This document shows, one piece after another, positions 24,596 through 36,978 of a stretch of DNA of 53,971 bases; position 1 is the stretch's first letter, and each line of letters starts with the position of its first letter. Below the pieces are notes generated by a model. The model was not told the DNA's origin. It worked only from the letters and a program-made list of their open reading frames with translations, and made no database searches. The position numbers and the translations under genes were made by a program. The stretch is from NCBI GenBank assembly GCA_004802725.1, contig SGPM01000180.1, forward strand, positions 1-53,971, given 5' to 3'. Source of the DNA: Antrodiella citrinella. Lineage: Eukaryota > Basidiomycota > Agaricomycetes > Polyporales > Steccherinaceae.

Positions 24596-27500
24596 TCAGA
24601 CCATGTACTCGCAGGAGAGCACCCCATCTAGAAGATGACGTTAGAAACGAGACATCAAGAATCGGAGATCAGAGAAATGGACACTCACTCTTCGTTCTGC
24701 ATTTCCATCTCAACTAGCTTTCTCTTCATGTTGCTTTAAAACGCATGCAATCAGAGGACAGGACATGCGCGATTGCGTGTTTAAAACTCACGAGTTCTCC
24801 TTCGACAAGACGTGCTTCGCTTCTTTCGTCTGGCGCAGGTCTTGTGTCATAGCAGTCCATGCCTCATCAATAGGCAGATTGGCGTCGTTGAACATGCCGT
24901 CGAGTTCTTCATTGAAAGCCTAGGTTGTTACAGAATCAGCAGGTGTCCCAGAGAAAGTGAAGACCATAGACCACACTAACCTCGTACATGATCTCCTTCT
25001 CCGCCGTGCAGTCGGCTAAGAGACTCTTCACGACTTCCGTTTGTCGTCTGGCGCCTTGGAGCTCGACGCGCATCTTCTCCAATTCCGTAGATTTCTGCAA
25101 AAAAACACAAAATGTTAAAACAAGCATCACAGAGAAACGTACATTGACGCGAACCTCTTTCAGATGATCTGTCATGGTTTTCACACCAGTCAATAACTGA
25201 GACTGTCCCCTGGCTGCCTTGACAATATCAGCCTCGGCCTGGATAGCGAGTTCCTCAACGGTCTGCATCGTCACATCATGGTTGCTGCTGTTGCTGCTGC
25301 TCGCGTCATCCGAGAGGCGGGACAGAGACACACTAGTGACCATGCTGAGCGGTCGAGTACGAGGCGTGCCTTCTCCCAGTCGTTTGCCGATAAGTCGTTG
25401 CATCTCCTCCATTCGCGCCTGGGCTTCACGAGTCTGTCGTGAACCCCATCAGTTGAAGATCTACCTACGATGAATGATCGGACTCACTGGACCTCCCTGC
25501 GGAGAGTTCAATGCGGCGGTCCTCATGCCTTTCATAGGAGAGGAAGGGCGCGAAATCCCGCTTCCGGGTGAAGACGAACTCGCACTATTGCGCACTTGTT
25601 CGACCTCTAGTTTGATGCGCTTGACAGCACGATGGGCAGACTCAAGCTGATGAAGATCGTGAATATCAATCGCGACCAGGCAGAATCGTGCAACTGACAT
25701 CTGTCTTTGTCGTCTCGTACGTAGTGAGTAGGCGGTCCAGCTCTTCAAGATCCTTGGTATTGTTCATGACGGACGTGGCATGGGAAGAAGACGGTACCGG
25801 AATCCTCGATTGCTTGCTCGCCGCGGTCCTCTTTTCCGACGCAAACAAGCGGTTCGTAGACTTCAACAGCGGCGAGCACCGTTGGACTTGGTACGTTCGC
25901 CTGTGAGATGGCGATTCATTCGTTCTGACCGACGCCTTTTTCTTGATAGACAGAGGCTCGACCATGGCTAACGGTGTCTCCGCCGGGACGACACTGCTTG
26001 TGGGTTTGGGAGTCGCCTCCGTATTATCCATTGGTTCAAATGGCTGTCGCTTGCTGCGAGGGAGAGGTGAAGGAGTAGCACCTCGTCTTGGGCTGTCCTC
26101 GTCGTGGGCTTCATCATCATCGAAGCCGAGAGGCAATTTGGTGTCTAGTGTCAGCATAGCCGGGGGTAATGGCGATGGAGTACGAGGGCCCCTCGGATGT
26201 CTTTCAGCTGAGTGGCGAGAAGTCGACCTCGCTCGACGAGGTGATGATTCTGGGTCAGACGAGAAATAATTGTTGCTGGGTGTGGTAGGACGGGGAGCAG
26301 TAGAACGTTGACTCTGCCCATCGGGTATTTCGGGAAGGTCTCGAGAGGCACGAGAAGCGCGTGAGGCTGGTCGTGAAGATGGTCGCAACGGCTGCGGCGG
26401 GACCTCTGAGGATATGTGAGATTTCAGTGGTACGTGAGCGAGCAATCAGAGAGACACGCACCTTCATAGATGGTGTCTTCCACCTCGACGGGAGCGCGAG
26501 TGTATCGAGTTTCAGTCTGAGTGCGACTATTCCTCCTCGCCAGTTCGAGGCGCGCCACTAAATCCCTTTCGCTCTCGTCCATCGTTGCAGTTGCCCTCAT
26601 ATCGTAGGTCTCCTCCTCTTCCCATTCGCTTCCACTCCCGTCGGCGTGGCCACGTTCCACGGACGGGGACCTCGAGGGGCCCAGGGAGTCTGGAAGTGAT
26701 GTGGTTGACTGCGAGAGGTGCGATGGTCCACGCCTGGGGGACGTATCCGGTTCGCTTCCTGAGCCACCGGACGACTTGCCTCGCTTGAGAAGTTTCTTTG
26801 CCTTCGACAGAGATCGCGAGCGGGTCTTGCTATTCCCGCTTCCACTGCTCATCGACATCATCTGTTCTTCTTCCATCGTGCACATCGTCGTGGCCGATGT
26901 TACTGTGGAGGAGTTGCTTCTGGAGAATCGCGTGAGACTACTGTCCGCTGTGCTGGTAGATCGCGTGAACGTGGAGGAGCGGCTGGTTGTTGTTCTATAT
27001 CGCCTATGACTGTTAATGGATCCTCCGAAGATGTCGCCTCTAGACGAACCCGGCAGCGCGCTGAACAAGTTGCGCGATATTGCATCCAGCCCGAAGATCG
27101 CTGCTCGGGAGCGGGAACTGATGGTAGGCGTTGATGGCATGGAGTTATTGCCTGTGCGAAATTTGAACAAACCGAACTGTTGGACTGTAAGCAAACAGTC
27201 AGCTAGGTAGCTCGCATGTCACGGTCAATATACATACTAGTCTGAACAACTCGTTCGGGAACGCGGCCTGTTTGCACGATGTCTTCTTCCGCCTCATCGT
27301 TTGGATCGCTAGAGGTGACCGTGTAGCGAGACAGCTCACCAGCCATTGGCTGAACACGGACTACGACGAAAGGCGGGTTGCGTACACCAAACGGTATTGG
27401 ATCTGCAGATCCTTCGTGGTCAATATGAAGAACGATCTTGGTCTACGAATCGAAGCAGATATTAGCCAGCACAAATGCTCCGTGAAACGGCGCACCTTTT

Positions 27501-29300
27501 TTGTCTCCTTCATGAAAGCGGTCCTCTGGTATACATTGAAGTAAGTTCGCGCAATAGTCACACGTGCCCCTCTACTTTCAACTTCTCTATCGTCGGTACG
27601 AAGGAGCACAGATTGATTGAGCCTCGTCCGGAAATGTGCTTGAACAGACCAAACATTCTCCAGAAATCGTGTCTTGTCAGCCTCGGTTCGTGAGGGGTCT
27701 AAGTTTATTGGAGCTGGAGGATTAACAACCGACAATGCTCGGAAGGGGCGACCCGACCAGCGTTCGCCTTGATCCTGTGGTGGAGTTTCCAAATAGATGT
27801 GCAAATCTGACAACCGGTCAGTATATCACAAAGCCAGAACGAGTCAGACGTACCTGCACCGCCAACATCAGTAATTACCACGTCCGTGACATCCACTACA
27901 CCCTTGCAGACCATTCCACTTTTCTTCAGTCCCATCGGTAGACCTCCTGATTTGGAGAGTTTGTCCAGATCGCTCAGACCGGACAGTACCTTCCCTCCTT
28001 TCTCGCCATTACCGGGCCTCTTCACAATCATGAGCTTGTCATCGAATAAGAAAAGGGTACAATGAAGATTTCCAAGTGTTTGTCCGGGTCCACTTCCTGA
28101 GGAGGGGAGCGTTGTGTCGATGACATCTTCGACGTCGATACAGTCTATGAACCGCCTCGAGTGTGATATCAACGCCGGTGGGAAGTCCTCAACCGTCGCG
28201 CCTAGACAGTACATGATTGCGGCTCTCTTGGTTTGTTCATCAGTCTCAGCTTGAGCAATCTTGCTCGCTATATCATCAGCTTCAAGAAGCTTCGCGCGTT
28301 GGGGGTCGTGTGGAGCCATGAACTTGATCATGGTTCGAAACATAAGGGTGTAACGAGGTATCCTTTGAACGGGGTCCATCAATAGCTCGCGTAAACCGAT
28401 GCGGTTCTTGGTATCGGACGAGGAGTATTTGATACGCTAAGTAGAAAGTCAGGTGGATACGCAGCATAAGAATCTCATGTTTCAAATGGCGTACATCGAT
28501 GAATGCCGCAAAACCACCCGCTCTCCGCATCTCTTTCTCGAAGATCGCCTGTGCCTCTTCCCGTTTGGAGTAATACTGCTTATAGTTCTCAAAACCCCTG
28601 AACTCCTTGAAGTGCTTCAACACGACATCCCCAATTCCTCCAACAGCCTGCGGTCCGTCCGGTTGAATCATCCTCTCCAAGTCCTCCAAAAAAAACTCAT
28701 TGACAGGTAGTATCTGGTCAATGTTACCGAACAACGTTTTTGCCTCGTACGGTGGGATGATTGCGGTGCTCTTGGTGCGAGAAAATGTCCTTAGTGGATC
28801 CGCATAGTCAGTCTTTAGTATCCGCAATCGCTTCACGTATGATTGCTCGGTCGACACAAATTCGTCAATAACGTTCTTGAGCGCGCTGGTTTCAGTCATA
28901 GCGCGTTTGCGGCCGTGTGGCCCATCACCCTAGAGACCGATGGTCAGTCAAATGAATGCACGACTAATGCTGAACTTACTGGTTGAGATAAGTGAGTAAG
29001 AGGGTCGCTGGTTGCTGAGAGGATACTTGCGTCTGATTCAAAGTCCATCGGTTCGCCCAGGGACGCGACGAGTTCTTGTACATCTGTACACCGGTCATAC
29101 GCATGCAGATATCAATAATATGCGAAAGGGGACGTACCTGGTGGTAATTCTCGACCATATCCAGAGTTCTCTACCACAACACCGCAGAAAAACACTCTCT
29201 TGGTATGACTTGAACCTGTTCTCGAGACAGAGTTCTGCGGCCGCTCGTCACCTGTTGCCAAAGGAATGGTCTTGCGCGGAGAAGGATCTCGGTTGTCCAT
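24596..29300 (-). CDS. Second RhoGEF: DH domain, PH-like region, disordered centre, C-terminal coiled coil
   Basis: Around 1,300 residues in more than ten exons, from ATG 29300 (MDNRDPSPRKTIPLATGDE) to TGA 24596. The DH domain begins at LKNVIDEFVSTEQSYVKRL. It contains ILPVNEFFLEDLERMI, then FENYKQYYSKREEA, and after the intron around 28440-28498 the conserved NRIGLRELLMDPVQRIPRY block. A PH-like region follows (LHCTLFLFDDKLMIVKRP, then DVTDVVITDVGGADLHIYLE). The middle is very Ser/Arg/Pro-rich. The last about 200 residues form coiled coil (LEELDRLLTTYETTKTD, then STELEKMRVELQGARRQTE). The architecture suits a polarity or septation GEF and loosely recalls Bud3-type DH proteins, but I cannot confirm orthology. 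It is unrelated in layout to the neighbouring RhoGEF apart from the DH core. The final exon is joined through the intron at about 24631-24690. Confidence 0.85.
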
Positions 29301-29590
29301 AATGTAAGTTGATGTGGGTATCCAAGAGAAGAAGAAGAGCGAAATCCAGAAGGAAAGAATATAAGAAGAGGGTATCACTTGGTACACTGGTTCCAAACTG
29401 GTTCACCACTAAAGTCAAGCAGGCCACCAAGCGAGTCAAGCGAAAGTCCAACACGAATGGGCGCTTGAACGCGTTCCTGCGTAAAACCACGTGATCGCGA
29501 GTGGGCGCCTCTGTTGGTGACCTGGCCGCCAGTGGCGGCCAGTACTTAGACTACCACTAGTGACTCTTGTTCTTATTCACGACGTTCACG

Positions 29591-29952
29591 ATGCCACTCT
29601 CCTCGACGTCAACGTCGTCGACACCTACTATCACCGCAGCAAATGTTCGTCTTGGGGCTGATCCGCCGCTGGGCAGACAGCCAGCTCCTAATCCCTCCAG
29701 TCACATCCCCGTAACTCCAGCCGTTCTTCGATCCATCTTTGCTTCGTCTCGAACAATCCTCGAGGAGCGGTCTTTATCGCGCGTTGCATTCTTCAGGTAA
29801 TGCCCGCTGTTTGCTGTTGTAGCAATATTTGCTGATAAGTGCGCGTTAGGTTTACCGGGTTCCTTCTAAGCTGCATCGCCATTAGCCTTGCGGCTGCCCG
29901 TGGGCGAGGAATCAAGAGTGGTGCTGCATTGCTTGGTGTCGGAGTCATCTGA
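29591..29952 (+). CDS. Small predicted membrane protein
   Basis: Two exons: ATG 29591 to the donor in FFR|GT at about 29797, and an acceptor near 29849 to TGA 29952, giving roughly 103 residues. The N-terminal two thirds is Ser/Thr/Pro-rich, with VTPAVLRSIFASSRTILEER as a possible amphipathic helix. The second exon encodes a hydrophobic segment (FTGFLLSCIAISLAAA), a short basic loop (RGRGIKSG) and a second hydrophobic stretch to the end (AALLGVGVI). It may be a one- or two-pass organelle or ER protein. I do not recognise the family. Support comes from consensus splice sites, an in-frame join and membrane-type composition. It is divergent from RhoGEF 2 across 290 bp. Confidence 0.6.
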
Positions 29953-30107
29953 GATACCGTTCTCAGACACGCTTCCTCGCTGCCTGAATATACGAGTCTA
30001 CACCATCGTGGCGTGCGAGACGATGCACTCAGAGAGTTTTCATGAGCACGTTGGGAGGACAGGATGCCGTAACGCGCTGGGTCTACTCCGGAGCAAGTCA
30101 ATTCGTG

Positions 30108-32170
30108 ATTCGTGCCTCTGAAAAAGACTAGCTTCTCCTCAGCTTGTACTGTCTGCCCTTCCTTGATTCCCTTTCCGTTTTCAACCACTTTGAGGCCTAC
30201 ATTCTCTTCACCCGCAGTCACCTCAATCTCTGTCTTCACAGCTTCCACAATGACTATTACCAGGTCCGCAGTTTGCACCACGTCGCCTGGCTTGATTTTT
30301 ATCAGATGGTCCCAGAGAGTGAAGCAGAGGCGGAATGTCGTGTTTCCTCTGGAAAGAGTCAAATTAAATCACATGCCTGCAGGAATATGTCTCACCTCCA
30401 TCGTCAGCCGAACCGGGATCACTTACGCTAGTCTTTTTGCCTTCTTGCCATTCTTTCAGCAAGACGTCCTCTCTGAAAAGGTCTGTAAGTGCGCAGCAGC
30501 CTAATATCATAATAAAATTCTGACCTCGCTTCTTCCCGTTGAACAGCATGTCGCTGGCGTTTCTTGAAGTCGGAAATCTCATCCTGCATAGACGAGACCC
30601 AGGCCGTATAGTCGCTCATTTTCAGTACTGTAGGTTCGTACTGGGTCCCGTGTTCAGCGTATGTCACTTCAAGGCGAAGATTCGAGACCTACCTTGAACT
30701 TATATTGTCCACTTTCGAACTCGTGTAGAGCTTGCAAATGTTGCGCTTCGGACACAGGTTCGAAGACGACATGATCGAAGGGTTTTAGGAACCATGGTGT
30801 GGAGTTCAATCCGCTGCTCCACGTTCGCCAGGTTGGAAGGGTTCGGCCGAACCACCCGGAGTTTCCATAGGATATATTGCAGCGAATCCTGCGATCCCTA
30901 CCGCTCCCTGAAACTATGTGAGGCGTGTCTTGTTAAGTCGCAGATATATGCCTCAAGGTCAGTGTCACAGATTCAGATCTTGCCCCCCTCTTGATATGCT
31001 TACACTGGGTGTAAAGGTCCGCGAGGGATTCATCTTTTGGCCCACAAAGCGACAGCGAGGATCCAGTTGCCCGCACATCATATCAGCGACACCATTATCC
31101 AAGATTACATCATCGAAACTTACTGGGGTCAGGAAAGGACTGGCAAGATAAAACCCAGTACCTAGCACAAGCTGATGCACCGCGTTTGTGAACACAGAGA
31201 CCCATCATCTGCAGAGCCGGACACACCCAAGGACCCGATACTAATAATCTCAATGCCTCTTCAGGTCCACCCTCAATCCCATTGTTATTAGCCAGATACT
31301 CGATATTGCTAGGAAGATATACCGCCTTATCGCGCGGCGCGGATCGCATGTATTTCTCCAAGGCCTCGCGACTCTACTTGTCATCTAGGACTATGGGTAA
31401 AGTCAGCTTCATGCCGGCGAAGGACATATCTTCGTTCGTGTCGGGGAGAGACTGTTCGGCTAGTATCAGGTCCTCAAGGATGGCAGCCTGGCTGGTCAGG
31501 CCATTGTCGAAGTGCACCTGCAAAATCAATGCAAAATCGTCGTTGAGGATTCATCGAGATCAAGGGTGTACATGTGAATACCATCCTTGAGCGTATACAT
31601 GGTGCAAGCTCTTTGATGCCTGGTACATCCATACTCCGAACGGCGTCTTCAAACGCTTGTATGCGGGCCCCGCACCTGGAGGTCGAGGGTCATCTCCCCA
31701 TACTCGACCAGAAATCAGCATGCGGTTCATCACAAAGTCACACATGCGCTACGAACCTGTCTGAAGACGACCTTTGATCTCGGGGCCGTAGAAGGAAGAA
31801 CATGCAGTTTCGGGTCAGTAACAAACTGTCTCGAAAGCATGAAGCCCAGGAGATCGACAGGAGGGGCGTTGAATCTTGCAGTGAGTGCAAGCACTGTCTC
31901 CAACCACTTGTCGGTATGATCCCTCAGTTGAGCAGCGTCCTCGATAGAGATGCGTCGGAACTGTACGGTATCGCCAGGCCTAAGCTGACCCAGCTTCCAT
32001 CTGCAATACGGTACACAATGTATCAGACAAGCAACGTGACGCAAGTGACGGAGTCTTACTGATCTGCCGTCGCAATGGTAGCAGCGCATACGTATCCACC
32101 CATACTGGGTCCCTCGTTAGTGAGGGATTCTTTCCCATCGCATCCGGACGCGTGGCCACCGTACTTGAGC
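30108..32170 (-). pseudogene. Decayed urea carboxylase-type gene (carboxyltransferase plus biotinyl domains only)
   Basis: In minus-strand order there is the end of an AHS2/KipA-type domain (GPSMGGYVCAATIATADQ, then WKLGQLRPGDTVQFRRIS), an AHS1/KipI-type domain (LVEYGEMTLDLQVR; AVYLPSNIEYLANNNGIEGG; QKMNPSRTFTP; FGRTLPTWRTW) and a biotinyl domain (IKPGDVVQTADLVIVIVEAVKTEIEV). This is the domain order of fungal urea carboxylase and urea amidolyase, which converts urea to allophanate. The biotin-carboxylase domain and most of AHS2 are missing. Visible lesions are an in-frame TAG at 31374-31376 where Trp is expected; an apparent 10-base loss near 30850 between PGG and FGRTLP; an extra base in GGGCCCC near 31667-31671; a shift near 31706-31714 before LVEYGE; a shift near 30303; and AVK in place of the usual AMK at the biotin site. 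The frame also runs past the normal end. Sequencing error cannot explain so many changes plus the missing domains. Confidence 0.86.
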
Positions 32171-33040
32171 TATTCGAGGCATTGCGACCAGAGTGAGGAG
32201 CAGCATAGTAAAGCAATATTGTTTGCAGGTTGCGAAGCCGTATTTCATCATTTAGATTCCTGCTCAGGCTATGTACACTCTCTGATTCATTGACTTTAGT
32301 AACACTCACTCCGACACTCAATCCCTCATTGTATACCTGCACCTTGCCGAATTCGTGAAGGGTCCTTCTGACGCCTGTCGACGTTCACAACCTTTTCAGC
32401 TGCTCTCCGTGTCTCGCCCTCGCCACTCTCAGCTCAACATATGTGTACTGCAGTGAGGAAACGTGAGCACAGAACCCTGCCCATCACTTATAGCCAGCTG
32501 CAACTGTACGCAGCCGTTCTAATGGATTATGTACCTCGTCCTGTTTCGAATGCCATACTTTTCGTCGCTATCTATATTTCGCCCTCCTGCATAGCACCGC
32601 ATATGTGCTTCAAGTCATGATCACGAGTGCATTGAGAATGTGCGAAGGCGACCCTTCGCGCCTGTTACTGTGCCGAGTAGCCTTGCTGATATCTACCTCG
32701 TCCGCATTATTGGTTGAACAGTTCTCAGGACTATGATATGCACAAATGCCCAAGAGGTCAGAGCGCTACTAGTACGTGCTGAGCCTAGAATTGTGCGCAA
32801 GTGCTCAATTCTGTCGTGCGGGGTGTGTGTCATGATAACTTTGAACAAGGATGGGGAGTAGGAGAACTTGAGCAAATTAGATGAACTTGTACACCTGCCT
32901 TTTTGAGAACCACTCTGCGAGCCGATAACAGAAATTTGGAGATCAATATTAACCGAATGTGTCGCGAAAGAAAGAACAATGTCCGTACGCGATATGTTAG
33001 ATACTCGGCCACGGAGAACAATATTTATGAATCGGATGCT
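32171..33040. other. Spacer between the pseudogene and the amidohydrolase gene
   Basis: Upstream side of the pseudogene, where a biotin-carboxylase domain would be expected. I found no biotin-carboxylase motif in either strand here, so the 5' part of the ancestral gene appears deleted rather than merely mutated. The rest presumably holds the 3' end of the amidohydrolase transcript. Confidence 0.5.
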
Positions 33041-36000
33041 TCAGAGCAACTCAACAACTCCTCTCCTCGGCGACGCGATTGCAATCACTTTACTCTCGAA
33101 GTCAAAAGGACTGCCGCCATCGTATACCACAAGGTCCCCTTCTTCTCCGATCCACCCTTCCATGCCCAGTAACTTCTCCAGATTGGTCGTCACCATGGCG
33201 TAGGTCTGTTGCTCGTCGATCCTGTCGCTAGCCTCGAGTGCGGCCTGTCGTAGACCTTGCGTGAGCGTGCATATACAGACCAAGAATGAAGTGACTTACC
33301 CATCCTGCGTCGAACCGAGCGTGTGCTGCCTGCCAGGCTTCTATGCATCCGATGGCGACTGTGACATCATTGTTGATGAGCTTGAAAATAGCAGTGTCGT
33401 TCGTGAGCGGCGGACCCAACAAACTAGCAGCAGCAGTGTAAATATTCCAGGGAAGAGGCTGATGAGGGAAGTGGCTTACGTTCTGCGGCTATCCCACGGG
33501 GCAGGGAAGGGACGAGGCGTAGTCAGGATCACTCCGACCTTTGCTTTGCCTGCAAATCAGAAGGTTTCAGTGTCAGATACCCGGGGTAGAAGAGGTTCAT
33601 TCGCACCTATTTGGCTGGCTAACAGATGTGCCTCGGCTGCCCCGGCGAACACCAACTGCATGCGAGACCCCCTCTGCTCCTCTATATCCGACTTGAGGTT
33701 TAGAAGTGTAGCCATGATGTCGGCGTTGTCCACTTGCACGATCAACGGTATAGATCCCTCCGCCGCCTTCTTGAAATATTTCCCGGTGTCAGATTTAGGG
33801 TCTTCTGCATCCAAGAGCAGCCTTCTCAGAGCCGCAATCTGCGTGCTGACAGACACTGGTGGCATAGCCGCGATATAGGGTGCTGGATGTGCGATCTGGA
33901 TGTGCAAGGCTGTGATGTCCTTAACAATGGCGTTCGTGTCGAGCGCATGAGCAGCGCCTGTGCGGAAAGTGGTGGCAAGACCAGAGATGATACTCTCAGG
34001 ACCGAATAAGAAGTTACTCTTGGCGGGGGAAGATGTTGCGTACGTCACTCCGGCGCGATGTGCGATGCTATGGAAAAAGTGGACCAATAAGTACTGCGAA
34101 CAAGTGAGAGTACGGCAGTAACACTCACAGCGCGTTTCGAGTCTGGAACTGCAATGCATCCACCGCTCTGACCATTCCTCCCGGGTCACCAACTATGGTA
34201 GGAACATTCCGGGAAAACGGGTTGTATAGCGGACCATCCATCGTCGAGATCTCGCCGGCGATTTCTTCAATGCCCAGCGGTGAGCCAAAGCTCATCAGGC
34301 CAGGTCCCATGGAGCCCCCGTGAAGGTCAATGGTGAGTCGCTGCACGTCATCAAACACGTCGTAACACCCTCCGTCATCTCTCCCCACACAAGTGACAGC
34401 ACCGTTTTGCAATACCACGATACCGCCTTCCTGGCCCGGTCGTGCGCTCCATCGCTCTTGCAAACCAAGCTCGCCTCTCGTCCACACCTGTCTGACGTTC
34501 TTCAGCACGATCACCCCCTTCTCGAGCTTCTTCGCTTGCAAAGGTGGAAGACCTTCCCATTCGAGAGCTTCTTCTCGTTCATTGTCCCATTTCGGCGCGT
34601 GCGGGGCTTTCTGCAGAGCTTGCGACGTCTTTGGTTTGCCAACAAGTTTCGAAGGAGGTGCGACGAGTTGAGGGATACCGTCTATCCAGACTTGGCGAGG
34701 TGTTGCTCCGAGCCTCAGTGGGTGAGAGTCCCAGAGAACGACGTCAGCGTCGACCCCTTCCCTGAGGGATCCGACACGGTGGGCCATGCCTGCGGAATGA
34801 GCAGGGGTGATAGTGACGGAGGAAAGCGCGAGGTGCGCCGGGAGGCCTACGACCATGCGTCAGCGGAACGCACCGACATATCGTCTTAGCCAAAGTTTAC
34901 CGTAGTAATGGGCTTGTTGAGCCTCATACATCAGATACCGACCATTCATAGCAGGATGGTCAGACTGTTAACACATTCAGTAGTCTGTGAGACACGCAAT
35001 TGGGAGAACAACTCCATACCTTCATGACTACTTCGATGTTGTTGTCGGCAAGCACTCGAGGTCCAAACACTGAACCTCGGAACGCCTCACGCTTGTATCG
35101 GAAATTACTTGCGAATACAGCAACCGCTGGTGGCCCTCCATGCATGCGCTTCAGTACGTCTGGAATGAGCCAGGCTTCCGGCGCGTGGTGGAAACTAGCA
35201 ACGTGGAACTGGAACTCGTTGGACAGCTGAAGAACCACATGTCAGGATAACTGCACGGACAACACGCTATCAAATAAGAGACACTCACCCTGACTATGTC
35301 GTCCATATCAACCGCCTCGTAGCAATGGTTCGCAATTCTAACTCGGCCTCTCAAGACATCAACCAGCATTTCCCATTGCAAGGATTCAGGATAGCTTTGA
35401 TCTTGCAGCTCGTTCCACAGACCAGCCTCAGCTTTCATGCAGAAATCATCTTGGGATCGTTTGATCTTTCGGGCGGTCTCGTAAGCGGAGCGGAAAGCCC
35501 ACATCGTGTCCATACGAGTACCGTATCTGTTCAGATTCTCTCCACAAGCTTGTCTGCAAGCAAAGACGTCAGTACGGGTCAGGGTATTTATGATGAGCGA
35601 CCTACTTGAGATGTCTCCAGCGGAGGGGCTGGTCATGGTCTGGTTCTGAACCGTTCAACGTGTTCGGGGGCTCTAGGAGCATAGCAGTCGGAGAACGCTC
35701 TTTGGTCTTCCGTAACTTGATCATGAAAGCTTGACCACCTGCGTCACAGCGCATGAGACGCGTGAAACGTTCATAAGGAAGGGTTGCATACCAATAGCGT
35801 TTCCGCTCCCTGGCAGAATTTGAGCTGTGGTAATACCACCTGCAATTGCGGTTTGTATAGCTTCATCGTGAGTCTCAAACCCGTCGATGCTGCGAAGCCA
35901 AGGTAGGATAGGTCCATTGGGAGAGTTTGCATCGAAAACCATGAATGGTGCAGCAATCAAGCCGAGGTGAGAGTGCAAGTCCACTAAAAGTTGAAAGCAT

Positions 36001-36535
36001 ATTTGGTGAGTATTTCCGATACTCAAAACTCAAGATGACACGCACCTAAACCAGGAGTCACCCATGCGCCATCGGCCTCCACGACCGTCAAATTCCGTGC
36101 ATCCGCCAACGAACTCTCCGGGATGTAACCAATGCCTTTCACGATGCCATTCTCGAGGAGCACATCACCGACTACAGTCTCTGTTCCATTCCTCGCCCCA
36201 GTCCAGATGTTCGCATTCCGAATGAGCGTGGAGTTGGTACCAGGTACGAAGCGGTCCGACACAGTTCGAGCGAAGAACGAGTCTGGAGGACCCACGGTTG
36301 CTTTGAGAGCAGCGCATTGGGACAGAACTGACTGAGCGTTGAACAGAGGATGTTGGAAACGAGACCTCGAACTCCCGTCCGCGAGAGTAGTTGAGGGCGA
36401 CTTATCGGCGTTGTATGCGAGCAGAGTGACACCGGCCACAAAAGTGCATGAGAGCAGAAGGATCCACTTCCGCCATTGGCGCAAATATTCCTCCGAAGGC
36501 ATACCGTAGATTTCGTGGGCCTTGGCCTTAGGCAT
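33041..36535 (-). CDS. Signal-anchored amidohydrolase with two amidohydrolase-like halves
   Basis: About 900-1,000 residues in roughly nine exons, from ATG 36535 to TGA 33041. After about 22 residues a hydrophobic segment (WILLLSCTFVAGVTLLAY) forms a signal anchor. The first half is a metal-dependent amidohydrolase: NANIWTG leader strand, VTPGLVDLHSHLG with the HxH metal motif, GGITTAQILPGSGNAIGG, further His at ANHCYEAVD and FHHAPEAW, SDHPAMNGRYLM, and AGMAHRVGSLREGVDADVVLWD closing the composite domain. The second half repeats the layout (VIVLKNVRQVWT; GPGLMSFGSPLGIEEIAGEI; AGVTYATSSPAKSN; LLGMEGWIGEEGDLVVYDGG), but the HxH position is MSFGSPLG, so metal binding is lost. It resembles imidazolonepropionase-like amidohydrolases. 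The substrate is unknown. The first half should be catalytically competent. The second is probably structural. Confidence 0.82.
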
Positions 36536-36978
36536 GGTCGACGTCTAGGAGAGAACGAACAAGCTTCTTCGTGGGGGACAATTTAAGGACCCTTGCTGCT
36601 GCTGCCAGTTAGCCCCGTGTGGTCAGACAGACAGGTGGGCACAACGCAGCATGCAACCATGTGGTGACATATGAATATATGAATGCACAGTCGTCTCAAA
36701 GATATGCCGCTGAACTGCTTGAAACGGTGGTGGTATGTGCAATTGTGGTGATGGTCAAGTGTATGAAGTGCGCGCTGTCAGAACAACCGACGCGCGCTCC
36801 AAAATATGTAGAATACATGAAAGCTAACAACAACAAGTATTATACAGCAGGTACAACATTATAAGACGGATATCATATGCAAATTGGGTATGTATGGGTG
36901 TCGAGAATAATCCCAACTTTCTCGGGAATGCATGAGGTCATTATGGGGTATACAATACTTTGACTATCCTATCCATAT
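36536..36978. other. Intergenic region, no gene seen
   Basis: A 443-bp spacer upstream of the amidohydrolase start and downstream of the hypothetical gene. It probably contains the amidohydrolase promoter. Open frames here lack coding character. Confidence 0.45.

Noticed and set aside
29793..30107. Continuation of the pseudogene biotinyl frame down to 29793
   Set aside because: Family similarity stops near 30110. The further frame overlaps the small membrane-protein gene and looks like read-through after loss of the normal stop.
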